Shown here one piece after another: positions 6,383 through 14,380 of a DNA stretch of 34,682 nucleotides (position 1 is its first letter; the number at the start of each line of letters is the position of its first letter). The stretch is taken from the NCBI GenBank assembly GCA_025210175.1, contig JAOASF010000129.1, positions 1-34,682 on the forward strand, read 5' to 3'. The notes below the pieces were generated by a model. That model saw only the letters and a list, made by a program, of their open reading frames with translations. It did not search any database and had not been told where the DNA came from. This DNA is from Crocinitomicaceae bacterium (GTDB lineage Bacteria; Bacteroidota; Bacteroidia; Flavobacteriales_D; Crocinitomicaceae). Both the position numbers and the translations under genes were made by a program.

Positions 6383-6470
6383 CAGCACAAACAGGTCAGG
6401 CCGAATAACCTCTCCCGATACATATCGGGACGAGAGAAATTGGCCCGCCCCAAATGGATCAACAATAAGC
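6375..6470 (+). repeat. attC site 11 (right core not recognised)
   Basis: R'' GGCGTTAAC (6375-6383) matches the original start of cassette 10. An apical hairpin CTCT-CCCGATA / TATCGGG-GAGAG (6410-6435) sits on a lower stem AGGCC-AAT / ATT-GGCC. The expected GTT core before the next gene is absent; the region near 6461-6470 reads CAACAATAAGC. Confidence 0.6.
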
Positions 6471-6479
6471 TTCAATGAA

Positions 6480-7322
6480 ATGAAACAGACAATTTTGACA
6501 ATTTGTATCACCTTTTGTATTGGACTTGCCTATGGACAGTATGAAGGAATCCTTATTCCTACTGATACAATTGAGACGTATCCAACAAGTTTTTCGAGGT
6601 ATGGAGATAGTATCACGATTGACGGGAAGCTTGGAACCATAAAGGCTTACGACTCCCTTATGGCTCATTTTGAAGAAATTAGAAATTGCTGCCCTTGTTT
6701 AATTCGAACACGGTCAAAAGCAGATTCTGTAATCATATCTGAACAAGTTAAATGTGATCGAAAATGGGTTGGGGAGTTTAAATCATTTGATTCATTGGGA
6801 AATATAAAAGTCAGAGGATTCTATGAATATCCAGACAAATCAAAAATACAGGATACTTTATCGTATGGGATGGGAGACCCAGGAAACATGACCGGAGAAT
6901 GGGTCTATTTTAATAATGTTGGCGACACAACTCGGACTGAAATTTGGAAGAACGGCCATTTTATTTCTTCTAACAATGGAGATACTTTCTGCTCTATTTG
7001 GGGATACTCGGCTACCATTGATAGCGTAGGATTAAATCGATCAACGATTTCAATTGATAGTTTATCTAAGGTTCAAATTAAGTATCTATATAAATCAAAG
7101 AATCAGGATTGCAAACCTAAGATTAGTCTTACATTATTTCATGGAAATAAAAGTTCAAATTGGATTATCGAGAGTGATTCCTTTAACTCTACAGACTTTC
7201 GAAAATTATTTGCTGCAAGAGGAGAAATTGAATATGGCAATTGCTGGGTTTGGCTTTCACTTCTAACGAATGAGGAAGCGCCATATCAAATACCACAAAC
7301 TGTGTTTAAATTAACAGACTAA
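6480..7322 (+). CDS. Secreted protein with a MORN/YwqK-like segment, 280 aa
   Basis: The signal peptide is ILTICITFCIGLAYGQ (cleavage near residue 19). The mature protein contains a CCPC cluster and a central segment (GNIKVRGFYEYPDKS...GMTGEWVYFNNVGDT-like) recalling YwqK/MORN-type toast-rack repeats. Overall function is unknown. ATG 6480 is used; an overlapping ATG at 6475 stops at once. It is the only gene of cassette 11, and more cysteine-rich than its neighbours. Confidence 0.75.
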   Translation: MKQTILTICITFCIGLAYGQYEGILIPTDTIETYPTSFSRYGDSITIDGKLGTIKAYDSLMAHFEEIRNCCPCLIRTRSKADSVIISEQVKCDRKWVGEFKSFDSLGNIKVRGFYEYPDKSKIQDTLSYGMGDPGNMTGEWVYFNNVGDTTRTEIWKNGHFISSNNGDTFCSIWGYSATIDSVGLNRSTISIDSLSKVQIKYLYKSKNQDCKPKISLTLFHGNKSSNWIIESDSFNSTDFRKLFAARGEIEYGNCWVWLSLLTNEEAPYQIPQTVFKLTD

Positions 7323-7326
7323 AAAT

Positions 7327-7410
7327 GAAACTAACATCACCTACAGTCCAGGCGGCACGAACACACTCGAAAGAAAGCCACCCGTCCCGTAGCTGAAGAC
7401 CGTAGACAAT
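7327..7410 (+). repeat. attC site 12 (core mutated to GTA)
   Basis: It is nearly identical to site 5 over about 70 nt. R'' GAAACTAAC is at 7327-7335. The right arm GCCACC has one change relative to site 5, weakening the GGCGGC stem. The core reads GTAGACAAT (7402-7410) rather than GTT. Confidence 0.82.
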
Positions 7411-7422
7411 AATTAAAAGAAG

Positions 7423-7920
7423 ATGGAAACTTTCACTAAATGGAATATAAGAACGGGAATCTTTTTCGGGATTATGATTCTCGTACTTTTTATAACAGGT
7501 CAAGTAAAAGTTGATTTTTTGGATTTAGTGATAATCTTCTTGATAGGAACTATTTCACTTGGAACTTTCATGTGGATAGTTGAAGACAAGTATTTCCCTT
7601 TTCGCAAAAAACAAGTTTTAAAAAAAATATTACGAATTTTTGAAGCCGAGCCCGTTTCTGACTCACAAGCAAAATTTAAAATCGGTAATTATGACATAAC
7701 TATTGACATTGACTTCATTCTAAGTTTGAATAAGTATGCCGCAAACGGAGAAGTTATTTCCTTTCATGTGCCAAGAGCACAATTGAAACATGAGGAATTA
7801 AATCGACCACTTAGTCAGATTGAAGAAACACTTGATGGAAGACAAACATTTAGAATTTATCAGACTAACGGTATGGGATTAAAACTTGCGAAAAAGCGTA
7901 TCGAGAAAAATTTAAAATAA
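7423..7920 (+). CDS. Membrane-anchored protein, 165 aa
   Basis: Two adjacent transmembrane segments (about residues 11-26 and 31-52) are followed by a soluble cytoplasmic-looking domain of about 110 residues with no recognised family. ATG 7423 is 20 nt after the cassette boundary, preceded by AAAAGA. It is the single gene of cassette 12. Its start (GTAGACAAT) still matches the R'' box of site 13 at seven of nine positions. Confidence 0.75.
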   Translation: METFTKWNIRTGIFFGIMILVLFITGQVKVDFLDLVIIFLIGTISLGTFMWIVEDKYFPFRKKQVLKKILRIFEAEPVSDSQAKFKIGNYDITIDIDFILSLNKYAANGEVISFHVPRAQLKHEELNRPLSQIEETLDGRQTFRIYQTNGMGLKLAKKRIEKNLK

Positions 7921-7926
7921 AAAACT

Positions 7927-8124
7927 ATTGCCAACAATAGCTATACGTAATTCGGGTTTTCTGCTAAACGAAAGGTAAGTGCATTTAATAGAGTCCGCCA
8001 ATACTTTAATTTGGTATTTAAAGTGAGTAAATTAAAAACAAAATAAAAACTCTTGGCTTCGTGCAAATTTGAAAACTCCGCTTTTCAAATCCCGCACTTC
8101 GCCCACTGCGTGACCGTTATGCTC
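7927..8124 (+). repeat. attC site 13 (long, composite)
   Basis: R'' ATTGCCAAC is at 7927-7935 and the core GTTATGCTC starts at 8116. The right end (CGCCCACTGCG then ACCGTT) resembles sites 4, 6 and 8. A strong internal hairpin is present: GGC-TTC-GTGC (8055-8064) and ATTTGAAAA (8067-8075) pair with TTTTCAAAT (8082-8090) and GCAC-TTC-GCC (8094-8103). No gene lies in 7921-8344. Confidence 0.65.
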
Positions 8125-8287
8125 AATTTCTTTTAGAAGAATTATTTAAGGAAGTTAATTGTTCATGATTATCGTTTGGTTTACTTAATTTACAACATAG
8201 ACCAAATTGACATCGATACTGTTCACCCATGCAAAATTCCAATATCCAAGAAAAAGTAAAACGCCACAGCGCCCAGTGCAGAGCCTT
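8117..8287 (+). other. Short geneless cassette or cassette remnant
   Basis: About 170 bp between the intact core of site 13 and a decayed core. It has no plus-strand ORF worth calling; a minus-strand 66-codon ORF crosses it against cassette direction. GTTATGCTC at 8116 is only partly matched by a downstream box (CCGCATAAC near 8319). Confidence 0.4.
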
Positions 8288-8290
8288 TAA
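8262..8290 (+). repeat. Right half of a decayed attC (site 14)
   Basis: CGCCACAGCGCCCAGTGC followed by AGAGCCTTTA aligns with the right arm and core of site 6 (CGCCACTTCGCCCACTGC, GAAACCGTTA). The core GTT has become TTT. No matching left arm was found just upstream. Confidence 0.5.
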
Positions 8291-8344
8291 AATAAAAAAA
8301 AGAGAGTGATCAAGGCACCGCATAACAATAAGAGCATACCTGTA

Positions 8345-8875
8345 ATGGCAAAAGTTTTTCTGACTCTTTGCGTTCTAAACATGGCATGTACAAATAAGCC
8401 ATCCGTTCATGAATCTATTGTTCCACCATCATTTGATTTGAAGAAGGATATTCTTGATTTGACCAATACATTAAACGTAAACGACACTCTTTTCATGCTA
8501 GTTAACGCATCTGTCTGTCAATCTTTTCAATTCGACAGTCTTTTGTTTTACAAGAAGGATGACATAGTTTTCGTCAATACAACAAGTCGACAGATTATTA
8601 CAAAAGAACAATTGTTTGAATTGGGTCCCGTCGAGTACAAAAAATCAAGAGATAGTCTTAACTATGAAAACCTATTTCAGTACATTTTAGATTGTAAGGA
8701 AACTGAAAACGGAAGCGTAGTTTTTTCATTAATATGTAATAATGATACGTTGCATTTATTTTCACACAGCCTTGGCGATCACTTGAATAAAATTGGCTAT
8801 TACATGAAAATTCAACACAGAGTTTATCCCGATGCAGAGCCTTATCATCCTGTTTATCCACCAAAAACGGAATGA
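8345..8875 (+). CDS. Lipoprotein of unknown function, 176 aa
   Basis: ATG 8345 is chosen because it places a lipoprotein signal directly at the N-terminus: VFLTLCVLNMAC with the lipobox Cys at residue 13. A GTG at 8306 would add 13 polar residues in front. After the Cys comes a serine/proline-containing linker and a globular domain with no recognised family. Probably outer-membrane anchored. It lies in the degraded right part of the array, between decayed sites 14 and 15. Confidence 0.75.
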   Translation: MAKVFLTLCVLNMACTNKPSVHESIVPPSFDLKKDILDLTNTLNVNDTLFMLVNASVCQSFQFDSLLFYKKDDIVFVNTTSRQIITKEQLFELGPVEYKKSRDSLNYENLFQYILDCKETENGSVVFSLICNNDTLHLFSHSLGDHLNKIGYYMKIQHRVYPDAEPYHPVYPPKTE

Positions 8876-8876
8876 T

Positions 8877-8952
8877 ACAGAATACAGTACCCCAGCTAAT
8901 TTCCTAACTTTAGCCTAGGCCGCGCGCAGTGTAGCTGCTGACCATTATGCCC
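8877..8952 (+). repeat. Decayed attC (site 15), right limit of the array
   Basis: CCCAGCTAATTTCCTAACTT, then GGCCGCGCGCAGTGTAG and GACC match site 3. The core is ATTATGCCCC (GTT to ATT at 8944-8946) and the left arm and R'' box have drifted beyond recognition. It is the last attC-like sequence in the window. Confidence 0.65.
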
Positions 8953-8953
8953 C

Positions 8954-9385
8954 ATGAAAGAAATGGATAGAAAAGAATTTTTTCAAGTTTTCTGGAAGAA
9001 GAGAATAAAGCCACTTATTCTAATAGCAGGACTAGTTTTTGCTATCCAATTTTTCATCAATGTTTTTAAAGAAAATGGAGCAGAACGTTTCGTAACAATG
9101 CTAATATTGGCAATAGGAATTCTATTATTGTTGGTGACCATCATTGGCTCATTATTTAAAAAGTCATTGAGCTTTTTATATTCCAAACTATCTCCTTCAG
9201 TCAAAAATTCAGTGATTATAACTGGTAAAATCATCGACTATTTAACACCGATAATATTCGGTATTACTTTGTATCAAATGTGGATGAAAGATTGGATATT
9301 CACCTCTCTTTTCTTCGGATTTATTATGCTGAGGCACATCATTCAAATCATCCGAAAGGAAAGGATGGCATTTAAAGGAAATTGA
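8954..9385 (+). CDS. Small integral membrane protein, 143 aa
   Basis: Three to four hydrophobic segments (about residues 18-34, 45-66, 90-105 and 112-125) alternate with basic loops (FKKSLSFLYSK, RKERMAFKGN). No family was recognised. ATG 8954 lies 10 nt after the decayed core of site 15, just where a cassette gene would start, but no closing attC follows, so it may be the last cassette gene with a lost site or the first chromosomal gene. Confidence 0.7.
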   Translation: MKEMDRKEFFQVFWKKRIKPLILIAGLVFAIQFFINVFKENGAERFVTMLILAIGILLLLVTIIGSLFKKSLSFLYSKLSPSVKNSVIITGKIIDYLTPIIFGITLYQMWMKDWIFTSLFFGFIMLRHIIQIIRKERMAFKGN

Positions 9386-9421
9386 AAAAGTGCGACTGAA
9401 ACGGCAAAGCAACAAGTTAAG

Positions 9422-9655
9422 ATGAAAGAGAAAAAGGAAACGATTGTTGATGGCATCACCATCAAGTATCATGCGAACGGCAAGACCATTTGGTCGAAGG
9501 GAAGAATAATTGACAGCAAAGCTGAAGGCTACTGGGAATGGTACCGAATAGACGGGACACTAAAGCGCTCAGGTCATTTTAAAAACGGCGAGCCTGTTGG
9601 TGAATGGACAACATACGATCAAAATGGACTTCCGTATAAAGTAACCCAACAGTAA
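9422..9655 (+). CDS. YwqK/MORN-like repeat protein, 77 aa
   Basis: The repeated pattern is IKYHANGKTIWSKGRI, AEGYWEWYRIDGTLKRSGHFKNGEPVGEWTTYDQNG, i.e. three MORN-type toast-rack units of the family annotated as YwqK family antitoxin. It has no signal peptide, so is probably cytoplasmic. Three bases separate its stop from the TTG start of the next gene, suggesting a two-gene unit. Its molecular role is unknown; the antitoxin label in databases is weakly founded. Confidence 0.8.
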   Translation: MKEKKETIVDGITIKYHANGKTIWSKGRIIDSKAEGYWEWYRIDGTLKRSGHFKNGEPVGEWTTYDQNGLPYKVTQQ

Positions 9656-9657
9656 AA

Positions 9658-10239
9658 TTGAAACGGAAAACTTATAAAATATTAAAACGCTTCCTTCTAA
9701 GTCTATTCCTAGGCATTCTTTTGGTTTATGCATCTATCCGCTTTTGGCTAAGCTATCGTTTCGATGAAGTGGTAAAGAACATCAACTACGAAGATTATGT
9801 GGAAGAACTGAAAAAAAGTAAACCCCTACCCGATCGCGTTTTTGCCGCTTTTAGCCGTGTCCATTTATATAATCAGCATACATCAACCGACGAATTAATT
9901 CTAAAAACTCCATTAAGAATTTTCAACAGTGAAATAAAACCGGCGGACTGTCCTTGCGTTGAGGTTAATTATGGATTGGTTTTCAGCTTTTGGGATCGAC
10001 TGACGGTAGGTTTACAACTGGACCAAGACGTGGGGCCTAAAAAGTGCTTGGAGTACTATATCAACAACTTTCACTTTGGATATGAAAAAATTGGTCTAAG
10101 AGAGGCTTCTTTGCATTACTACCAAAAATCTCTTGAAGACCTATCCGAAAAAGAACTACTCACTTTGTGTCACATGATGAAAAATCCAGCTTATTCTAAC
10201 CTATTTAAAAGCCAAGACAAGGAAATAATAACGCATTAA
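9658..10239 (+). CDS. Degenerate GT51 (transglycosylase-like) membrane protein, 193 aa
   Basis: One N-terminal transmembrane helix (residues 12-29) is followed by a periplasmic domain. Its second half matches the last two motifs of penicillin-binding-protein glycosyltransferases (GT51): KKCLEYYINNFHFG, then GLREASLHYYQKSLEDLSEKELLTLCHMMKNP. The catalytic motifs EDxxFxxHxG and GxSTxxQQ are not visible, so it is probably not a working peptidoglycan polymerase. The start is taken as TTG, 2 nt after the preceding stop; no closer ATG exists in frame. Confidence 0.7.
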   Translation: MKRKTYKILKRFLLSLFLGILLVYASIRFWLSYRFDEVVKNINYEDYVEELKKSKPLPDRVFAAFSRVHLYNQHTSTDELILKTPLRIFNSEIKPADCPCVEVNYGLVFSFWDRLTVGLQLDQDVGPKKCLEYYINNFHFGYEKIGLREASLHYYQKSLEDLSEKELLTLCHMMKNPAYSNLFKSQDKEIITH

Positions 10240-10352
10240 TTTCCTCTATTACACCTTAATTCCCTTGGATATTGACAAAAAGTATTGGCCACTCAAGGGC
10301 GGCACAATTGTTGTGAATGAAGAAATGCTTACACGAACCGAACATTGCTCCA

Positions 10353-11630
10353 ATGAAACTATTTATCACTGTCCTTCTACTTCTTTCCCTGTCATCTCTT
10401 ACCGCCCAAACTGTTGTTATTACGGTAAAAGATGAACAGAATAGTTTCGTTAGCGACTATTCAGTATATAAAAACGCTACATCTGTGGGTGATTCGTGGA
10501 ACTTTTTGTACGTATTAACCTGTTTGCCTTCCGACACAATACAAGTAAAAAAGGAGGGGCGAATTTCCGAAATATTTGTCGTCCCCTCAGATCAAGACAC
10601 CCTTTTCATAACACTTTTATTGACCACAAAAGTTCAAGAGATTGAAGAGGTCACGGCAACCTTTGAAAAGTATGTGAAGGTGGCTGGAGGATACAATGAA
10701 AACCTGATTGATTTCTATTTCTATCCAAAAGGTAAAAGCCTCCTCTTACTCAAATCATATAAAGGAGAATATTTCATTGAAAAAAAAGAAAGTGACTTGT
10801 CCCAAAGTCATCGGCTCTGGTTCACCCCTAAAGCCCTGTACATGGATGTCTTGGGGAATACTCATGTTCTTTCAAAAGACTCGAGTTATCAGATCCATTT
10901 TGGTGATTCACTGACCTTTGTAGCAACCATCCCAATCGATTTGTTCGAAAATAAAATCAAGGCCTTGGTCGCAAAAACGGATGATCATCTGTTTTATCAA
11001 AATCACACCTGGCATAACAAATCCTATACTTTATCGAAGACAAACTCGGACAACCAAATAACTGTAGTAACAAAGGTTTTTGATGAAACGGCATACAAAG
11101 TGGCAAGCATCGACTTTAATGAGATCATTAAGTATTATTATGAATCGATACCAGCGGAAGAAAATGTTATCGAAAATGGTATCTGGAATGGCAAATTAGA
11201 ATCACTAGCTTATGATTGGAAACTGACGCTTATGATTAGCTGGTACATACACACCAGTTCAAAACCAATTGAATGTTATTCATTTGGTAGAATGGAAAAT
11301 ATTCTGTTGGTGAATTTACTAGAGAAAGAGTTCCAAACCATTGATTTTCAAGGTCAAATATTTGATATTAAAGAATTCAAAATCATCGACTTAAAAAACC
11401 CAGAAGTTCTTTACGACTATTTTTATGATGCGTTATATCTATTTGGCACACAAAAGGGAAAGAGACTTTTATATAAAATTGATGTGGAAGATGGCGAACT
11501 TATTGAAGTTCAACAAATTGATCGATTGCAACCGAGCCACCTTAAAGTTGTTGGTAATGAAGCCTTCTTTTTGTCTCGAAATGAAGCAGGTTTTAATAAA
11601 CTTTACCGGATGCGACTCAACTCGTTTTAA
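10353..11630 (+). CDS. Secreted protein of unknown function, 425 aa
   Basis: ATG 10353 gives a clean signal peptide (KLFITVLLLLSLSSLTAQ); an upstream ATG at 10317 would prepend 12 polar residues and is less likely. Residues 20-85 (VVITVKDEQNSFVSDYSVY...DTIQVKKEG) resemble the start of a carboxypeptidase-regulatory-like beta domain. The rest, with repeated D..LFY/LYLFGTQKGKRLLYKIDVEDGEL stretches, suggests a beta-propeller-like fold. No family assignment is made. It is preceded by a 113-nt gap with no clear promoter box. Confidence 0.78.
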   Translation: MKLFITVLLLLSLSSLTAQTVVITVKDEQNSFVSDYSVYKNATSVGDSWNFLYVLTCLPSDTIQVKKEGRISEIFVVPSDQDTLFITLLLTTKVQEIEEVTATFEKYVKVAGGYNENLIDFYFYPKGKSLLLLKSYKGEYFIEKKESDLSQSHRLWFTPKALYMDVLGNTHVLSKDSSYQIHFGDSLTFVATIPIDLFENKIKALVAKTDDHLFYQNHTWHNKSYTLSKTNSDNQITVVTKVFDETAYKVASIDFNEIIKYYYESIPAEENVIENGIWNGKLESLAYDWKLTLMISWYIHTSSKPIECYSFGRMENILLVNLLEKEFQTIDFQGQIFDIKEFKIIDLKNPEVLYDYFYDALYLFGTQKGKRLLYKIDVEDGELIEVQQIDRLQPSHLKVVGNEAFFLSRNEAGFNKLYRMRLNSF

Positions 11631-11713
11631 ACTTTAAGAATGGTTCCCGATAGCACTATTTCAAAGTGTTTACCGATTATTTGGTTTCTTTGGATATAGC
11701 AAAACATCTCCCT

Positions 11714-12364
11714 ATGGCAAATCTATCTGAAACAGCAGCAGCGGTATATGCGCAAATCAACGATCAAACGAAATTGGGCGATCTCCGCAAAATGGCGCTA
11801 CAATTGAAGACCAACCATCAACTTTCGGAAGAATTATGGCAAACTGGTGAATTCTTACCACGTCAATTGGCCATTCTTCTGATGGACAAAAAACAACTCA
11901 ATCAGGCCGTTATCGACAAGTTGGATCAGGACATACAGCAACATGCCACCGAGGAGCAACTGCAACTAATGGATTGGTTAATGGCCAACCAACTCACCAA
12001 ACACAAACCACTACTTGCGCTTATCGACACTTGGGAAGAGAGCCCTTCAACCTTGCAAAGGAGAGTTTTTTGGTACCATCAAGCCAGACTCCGTTGGATG
12101 GGACGAACCGATTTCGACAACACTCCCGATTTGTTGACATCCATCGAAAATAAGATCTTGAGCGAACAACCAGCGGTACAGTGGGCCATGAATTACACAG
12201 CCGGACAAATAGGTAAATGGCAAGAAGAACATCGCGCTCGTTGCATTGCCATAGGTGAAACAACAGAATTGTATAAAAACGAGGTCGTCGCCAAAAATTG
12301 TACGCCAAGTTACTTGCCTGAATTCATCCGCATTGAGGTGGAAAAATTGGAAAAGTTGAAATAA
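11714..12364 (+). CDS. AlkD-like DNA alkylation repair protein, 216 aa
   Basis: It contains the full-length Bacteroidota form of the DNA alkylation repair (HEAT-like repeat) family: KLGDLRKMALQLKTNHQLSEELWQTGEFLPRQLAILLMDKK, DWLMANQLTK, QRRVFWYHQARLRWMGR and YLPEFIRIEVEKL. AlkD-type enzymes excise bulky or charged N-alkylated purines without base flipping. ATG 11714 is favoured on family length; GTG 11666 is an in-frame alternative. It stands alone between unrelated genes. Confidence 0.88.
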   Translation: MANLSETAAAVYAQINDQTKLGDLRKMALQLKTNHQLSEELWQTGEFLPRQLAILLMDKKQLNQAVIDKLDQDIQQHATEEQLQLMDWLMANQLTKHKPLLALIDTWEESPSTLQRRVFWYHQARLRWMGRTDFDNTPDLLTSIENKILSEQPAVQWAMNYTAGQIGKWQEEHRARCIAIGETTELYKNEVVAKNCTPSYLPEFIRIEVEKLEKLK

Positions 12365-12410
12365 TTCGGATGACCTGTTTCTTATATTTAGCGACACAAA
12401 CGCACTAAAA

Positions 12411-13181
12411 ATGAAAACAATATACCTCGCACTTCCTTTTTTTCTTCTGATAATTGGTTGCCAAAGCGAACCGACAAAGTCTGGGGATCAACCTCCAATA
12501 TTGTCCAGCGAAAAGCTACAGTTACTTCAATTGCAAAATAGAGATGATTCCTCTACCTGGGACTCGGCCATGTTCCAATCCGATTTGGAACTAAAGAGCT
12601 TTTACCCAAAAGATCTTCCTATTTCCATGGGTGTTTTCCCCACTCCGCGCTACAATTTATTGGGCCCAGCAAGTTTCAAAGGCATTGGGATGATGGGGCT
12701 AAGCGGAGGAGGCGACGAGCTGCGGCTAGCGGGCAAACCCATCTTGTACAGTGCGTTTTACATCAACCAAAGCGAAACAGCCAAAGCGTGTGTAGGCACC
12801 AAAAAGGACCGGGTGTTCTTTCAGATATTGGTACTAACCGATTCGATTGATACGGTCAACTACACCCACCTCCACAAATTAATTGTTTCGAGAAATCACC
12901 CCGACTACATCGGTGAGGGTTTTTTCCAAACTCGGCAAAACAAGATAGATTATCTCGCTTTTCACACCGTTACCCAATCTTCCTATGCCGTTGTGAACCT
13001 GCGTACCTTCGACCTAAGTAAAGGCAGAACCCTACTCATCGCACCAATGAAAGACGGTTCTCTGCGCTCGCTTCAGATTGCTTCACCTCCCCTCTCCAGA
13101 GACGAGCTTGATGCGTACACCAAAGAATTGCTTGACAACCAAAAAGTTAAAACCTTCTTCACCGCCAATGGCACCATATAA
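12411..13181 (+). CDS. Lipoprotein of unknown function, 256 aa
   Basis: The lipoprotein signal peptide YLALPFFLLIIGC has Cys at residue 17, followed by a Ser/Pro-rich linker. The mature domain has no recognised motif (MGLSGGGDELRLAG and FYINQSETAKACVGTKKDRVFFQILV are its most distinctive parts). A TATATTTA sequence at 12383-12390 is a possible -7 box. Probably anchored to the outer membrane. Confidence 0.78.
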   Translation: MKTIYLALPFFLLIIGCQSEPTKSGDQPPILSSEKLQLLQLQNRDDSSTWDSAMFQSDLELKSFYPKDLPISMGVFPTPRYNLLGPASFKGIGMMGLSGGGDELRLAGKPILYSAFYINQSETAKACVGTKKDRVFFQILVLTDSIDTVNYTHLHKLIVSRNHPDYIGEGFFQTRQNKIDYLAFHTVTQSSYAVVNLRTFDLSKGRTLLIAPMKDGSLRSLQIASPPLSRDELDAYTKELLDNQKVKTFFTANGTI

Positions 13182-13408
13182 GTGCGAAAATGCTCGAAAT
13201 ACTGGGTTTGTTAATTTTCTTGAAATTTAGAACGTCTTTCGTTTTTCCTGCCTCAATCCACTTCGGGAGCTAACATTTAAAAACGATATTTGCCGCGAAG
13301 CAAAGCAGTGTTGCAACCATTCAGAGTTTTGGTTAGTCATTGTTTTTGTATTTCTATCAACCGCCTTATCTCGTTCACCAAATGAACCCTCGATTATAAC
13401 TCGCACCC

Positions 13409-14224
13409 ATGAAAAAACTCGCATTTAACTTCCTATCTCTTTGTCTTTTTCTTCTCTCTTGCAACCCCAACTCAGGTAAAAATAAAGAGGCTGAGACAGT
13501 TCCCTCTTTCGAAAACAAGGGCCACGAATTGGTTTACCACATGGTTCAAAAAGTGGGAAACTATCAAAAGCTAGCTCGCAAAAAAGGAGTGGAATACACG
13601 TACTCCTATCTCACACCGGATGGACAAAAGGACGTTTCGCATGAAAAATATTGGTTTGCTGGAGAACTATCCTATGGCAAATACACCCAACACGAACGTA
13701 CACTTCCTGCCTACCCAGGTGTTCTAGAACAAGGCTTCGACGGTGAGGAATTTTGGGTGAAAAGCGAAGGGGAATTACTAGCAGACAGTACAGCCTTAAA
13801 GAAAGCAGCATTCAATAGACCGACCAATTATTACTGGTTTACCATGATGCAAAAGCTCTTGGATCCAGGATTGATCTATGCTTATCTCGGTGAAAAGGTC
13901 CATCAAAACCAAATTTACGACGTGGTTCGGGTATCTTTTGAATCAAAAACCAAGGAGCCGAAGGACATTTATCAGCTTTACATCAACAAGCAAACCAATC
14001 TGGTCGACCTTTTCCTTTTCACCGTGGTGGACTATGGCAAGGTTGACACTCCCTTTCTCATGGAAGTGGAATACGAAGACATAGACGGCATCCTGATTCC
14101 TTCCCGCAGAAAATACAAACCTTCAACATGGAATGCCGATTTGAGCGATGAACCGTGGACCGAAGTCACCTGGACCCAAATTCAATTCACTTCCAACCTT
14201 TCTCCAGCCGATTTTAAAAAATAG
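13409..14224 (+). CDS. DUF6503-like lipoprotein, 271 aa
   Basis: The lipoprotein signal NFLSLCLFLLSC has Cys at residue 18. The mature part has the layout of Bacteroidota proteins annotated DUF6503: YTYSYLTPDGQKDVSHEKYWF, LPAYPGVLEQGFDGEEFWVK, YWFTMMQKLLDPGLIYAYLGEK, YDVVRVSFE, and a C-terminal beta region with DGILIPSRRKY. These resemble LolA/LolB-type lipid-binding barrels, but function is untested. The family call is from memory of its pattern. The 227-nt upstream gap shows no clear regulatory feature. Confidence 0.8.
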   Translation: MKKLAFNFLSLCLFLLSCNPNSGKNKEAETVPSFENKGHELVYHMVQKVGNYQKLARKKGVEYTYSYLTPDGQKDVSHEKYWFAGELSYGKYTQHERTLPAYPGVLEQGFDGEEFWVKSEGELLADSTALKKAAFNRPTNYYWFTMMQKLLDPGLIYAYLGEKVHQNQIYDVVRVSFESKTKEPKDIYQLYINKQTNLVDLFLFTVVDYGKVDTPFLMEVEYEDIDGILIPSRRKYKPSTWNADLSDEPWTEVTWTQIQFTSNLSPADFKK

Positions 14225-14380
14225 TCGCAACTAACTTATTGCCCCTTACCGAGCGTGAGAGAAGAGGGTAGTACCTTTTCATTCAGATCTATAAATCGTT
14301 GCTTTGCAATTTGTTTTATCAATAGGATCTTTTGTTTTTGTTTTGCTAAATTGACTTCTCCTAGTTCAAATACATTGACC

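Larger units (their letters stand above)
1..8943 (+). mobile_element. Integron gene-cassette array (distal part; no integrase in window)
   Basis: About fourteen head-to-tail units, all transcribed rightward, are each closed by an attC-like hairpin. Boundaries (the T after the G of the core) fall at 126, 899, 1402, 1865, 2589, 3351, 3873, 4505, 5179, 5785, about 6461, 7403, 8117, about 8288 and 8944. The first bases of cassettes 1, 2, 3, 4, 5 and 6 are exact reverse complements (9-10 nt) of the R'' box of their own closing site. Cassette 8 matches over 8 nt, and cassettes 7, 9, 10 and 12 are near matches. This is what integrase-catalysed insertion of circular cassettes leaves behind. The left end is cut by the window. 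The right end fades into mutated sites. Confidence 0.88.

Noticed and set aside
1..8943. Interpretation of the repeats as CRISPR
   Set aside because: Spacings vary from about 170 to over 900 bp, spacers contain genes, and the repeats are long imperfect hairpins of several families.
1..8943. Interpretation of the repeats as REP/MITE-like elements or ordinary terminators
   Set aside because: Terminators lack the cross-gene start/R'' complementarity, and the hairpins have no T tracts. Dispersed MITEs would not pair with the bases opening the same gene unit.
14268..14340. Possible regulatory RNA upstream of the DUF1801 gene
   Set aside because: No stable conserved-looking structure or promoter pattern could be made out by eye.
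14255..14380. Extended start of the DUF1801 gene
   Set aside because: The added 42 residues are Cys/Phe-rich and intergenic in character. The conserved domain begins right after ATG 14381.
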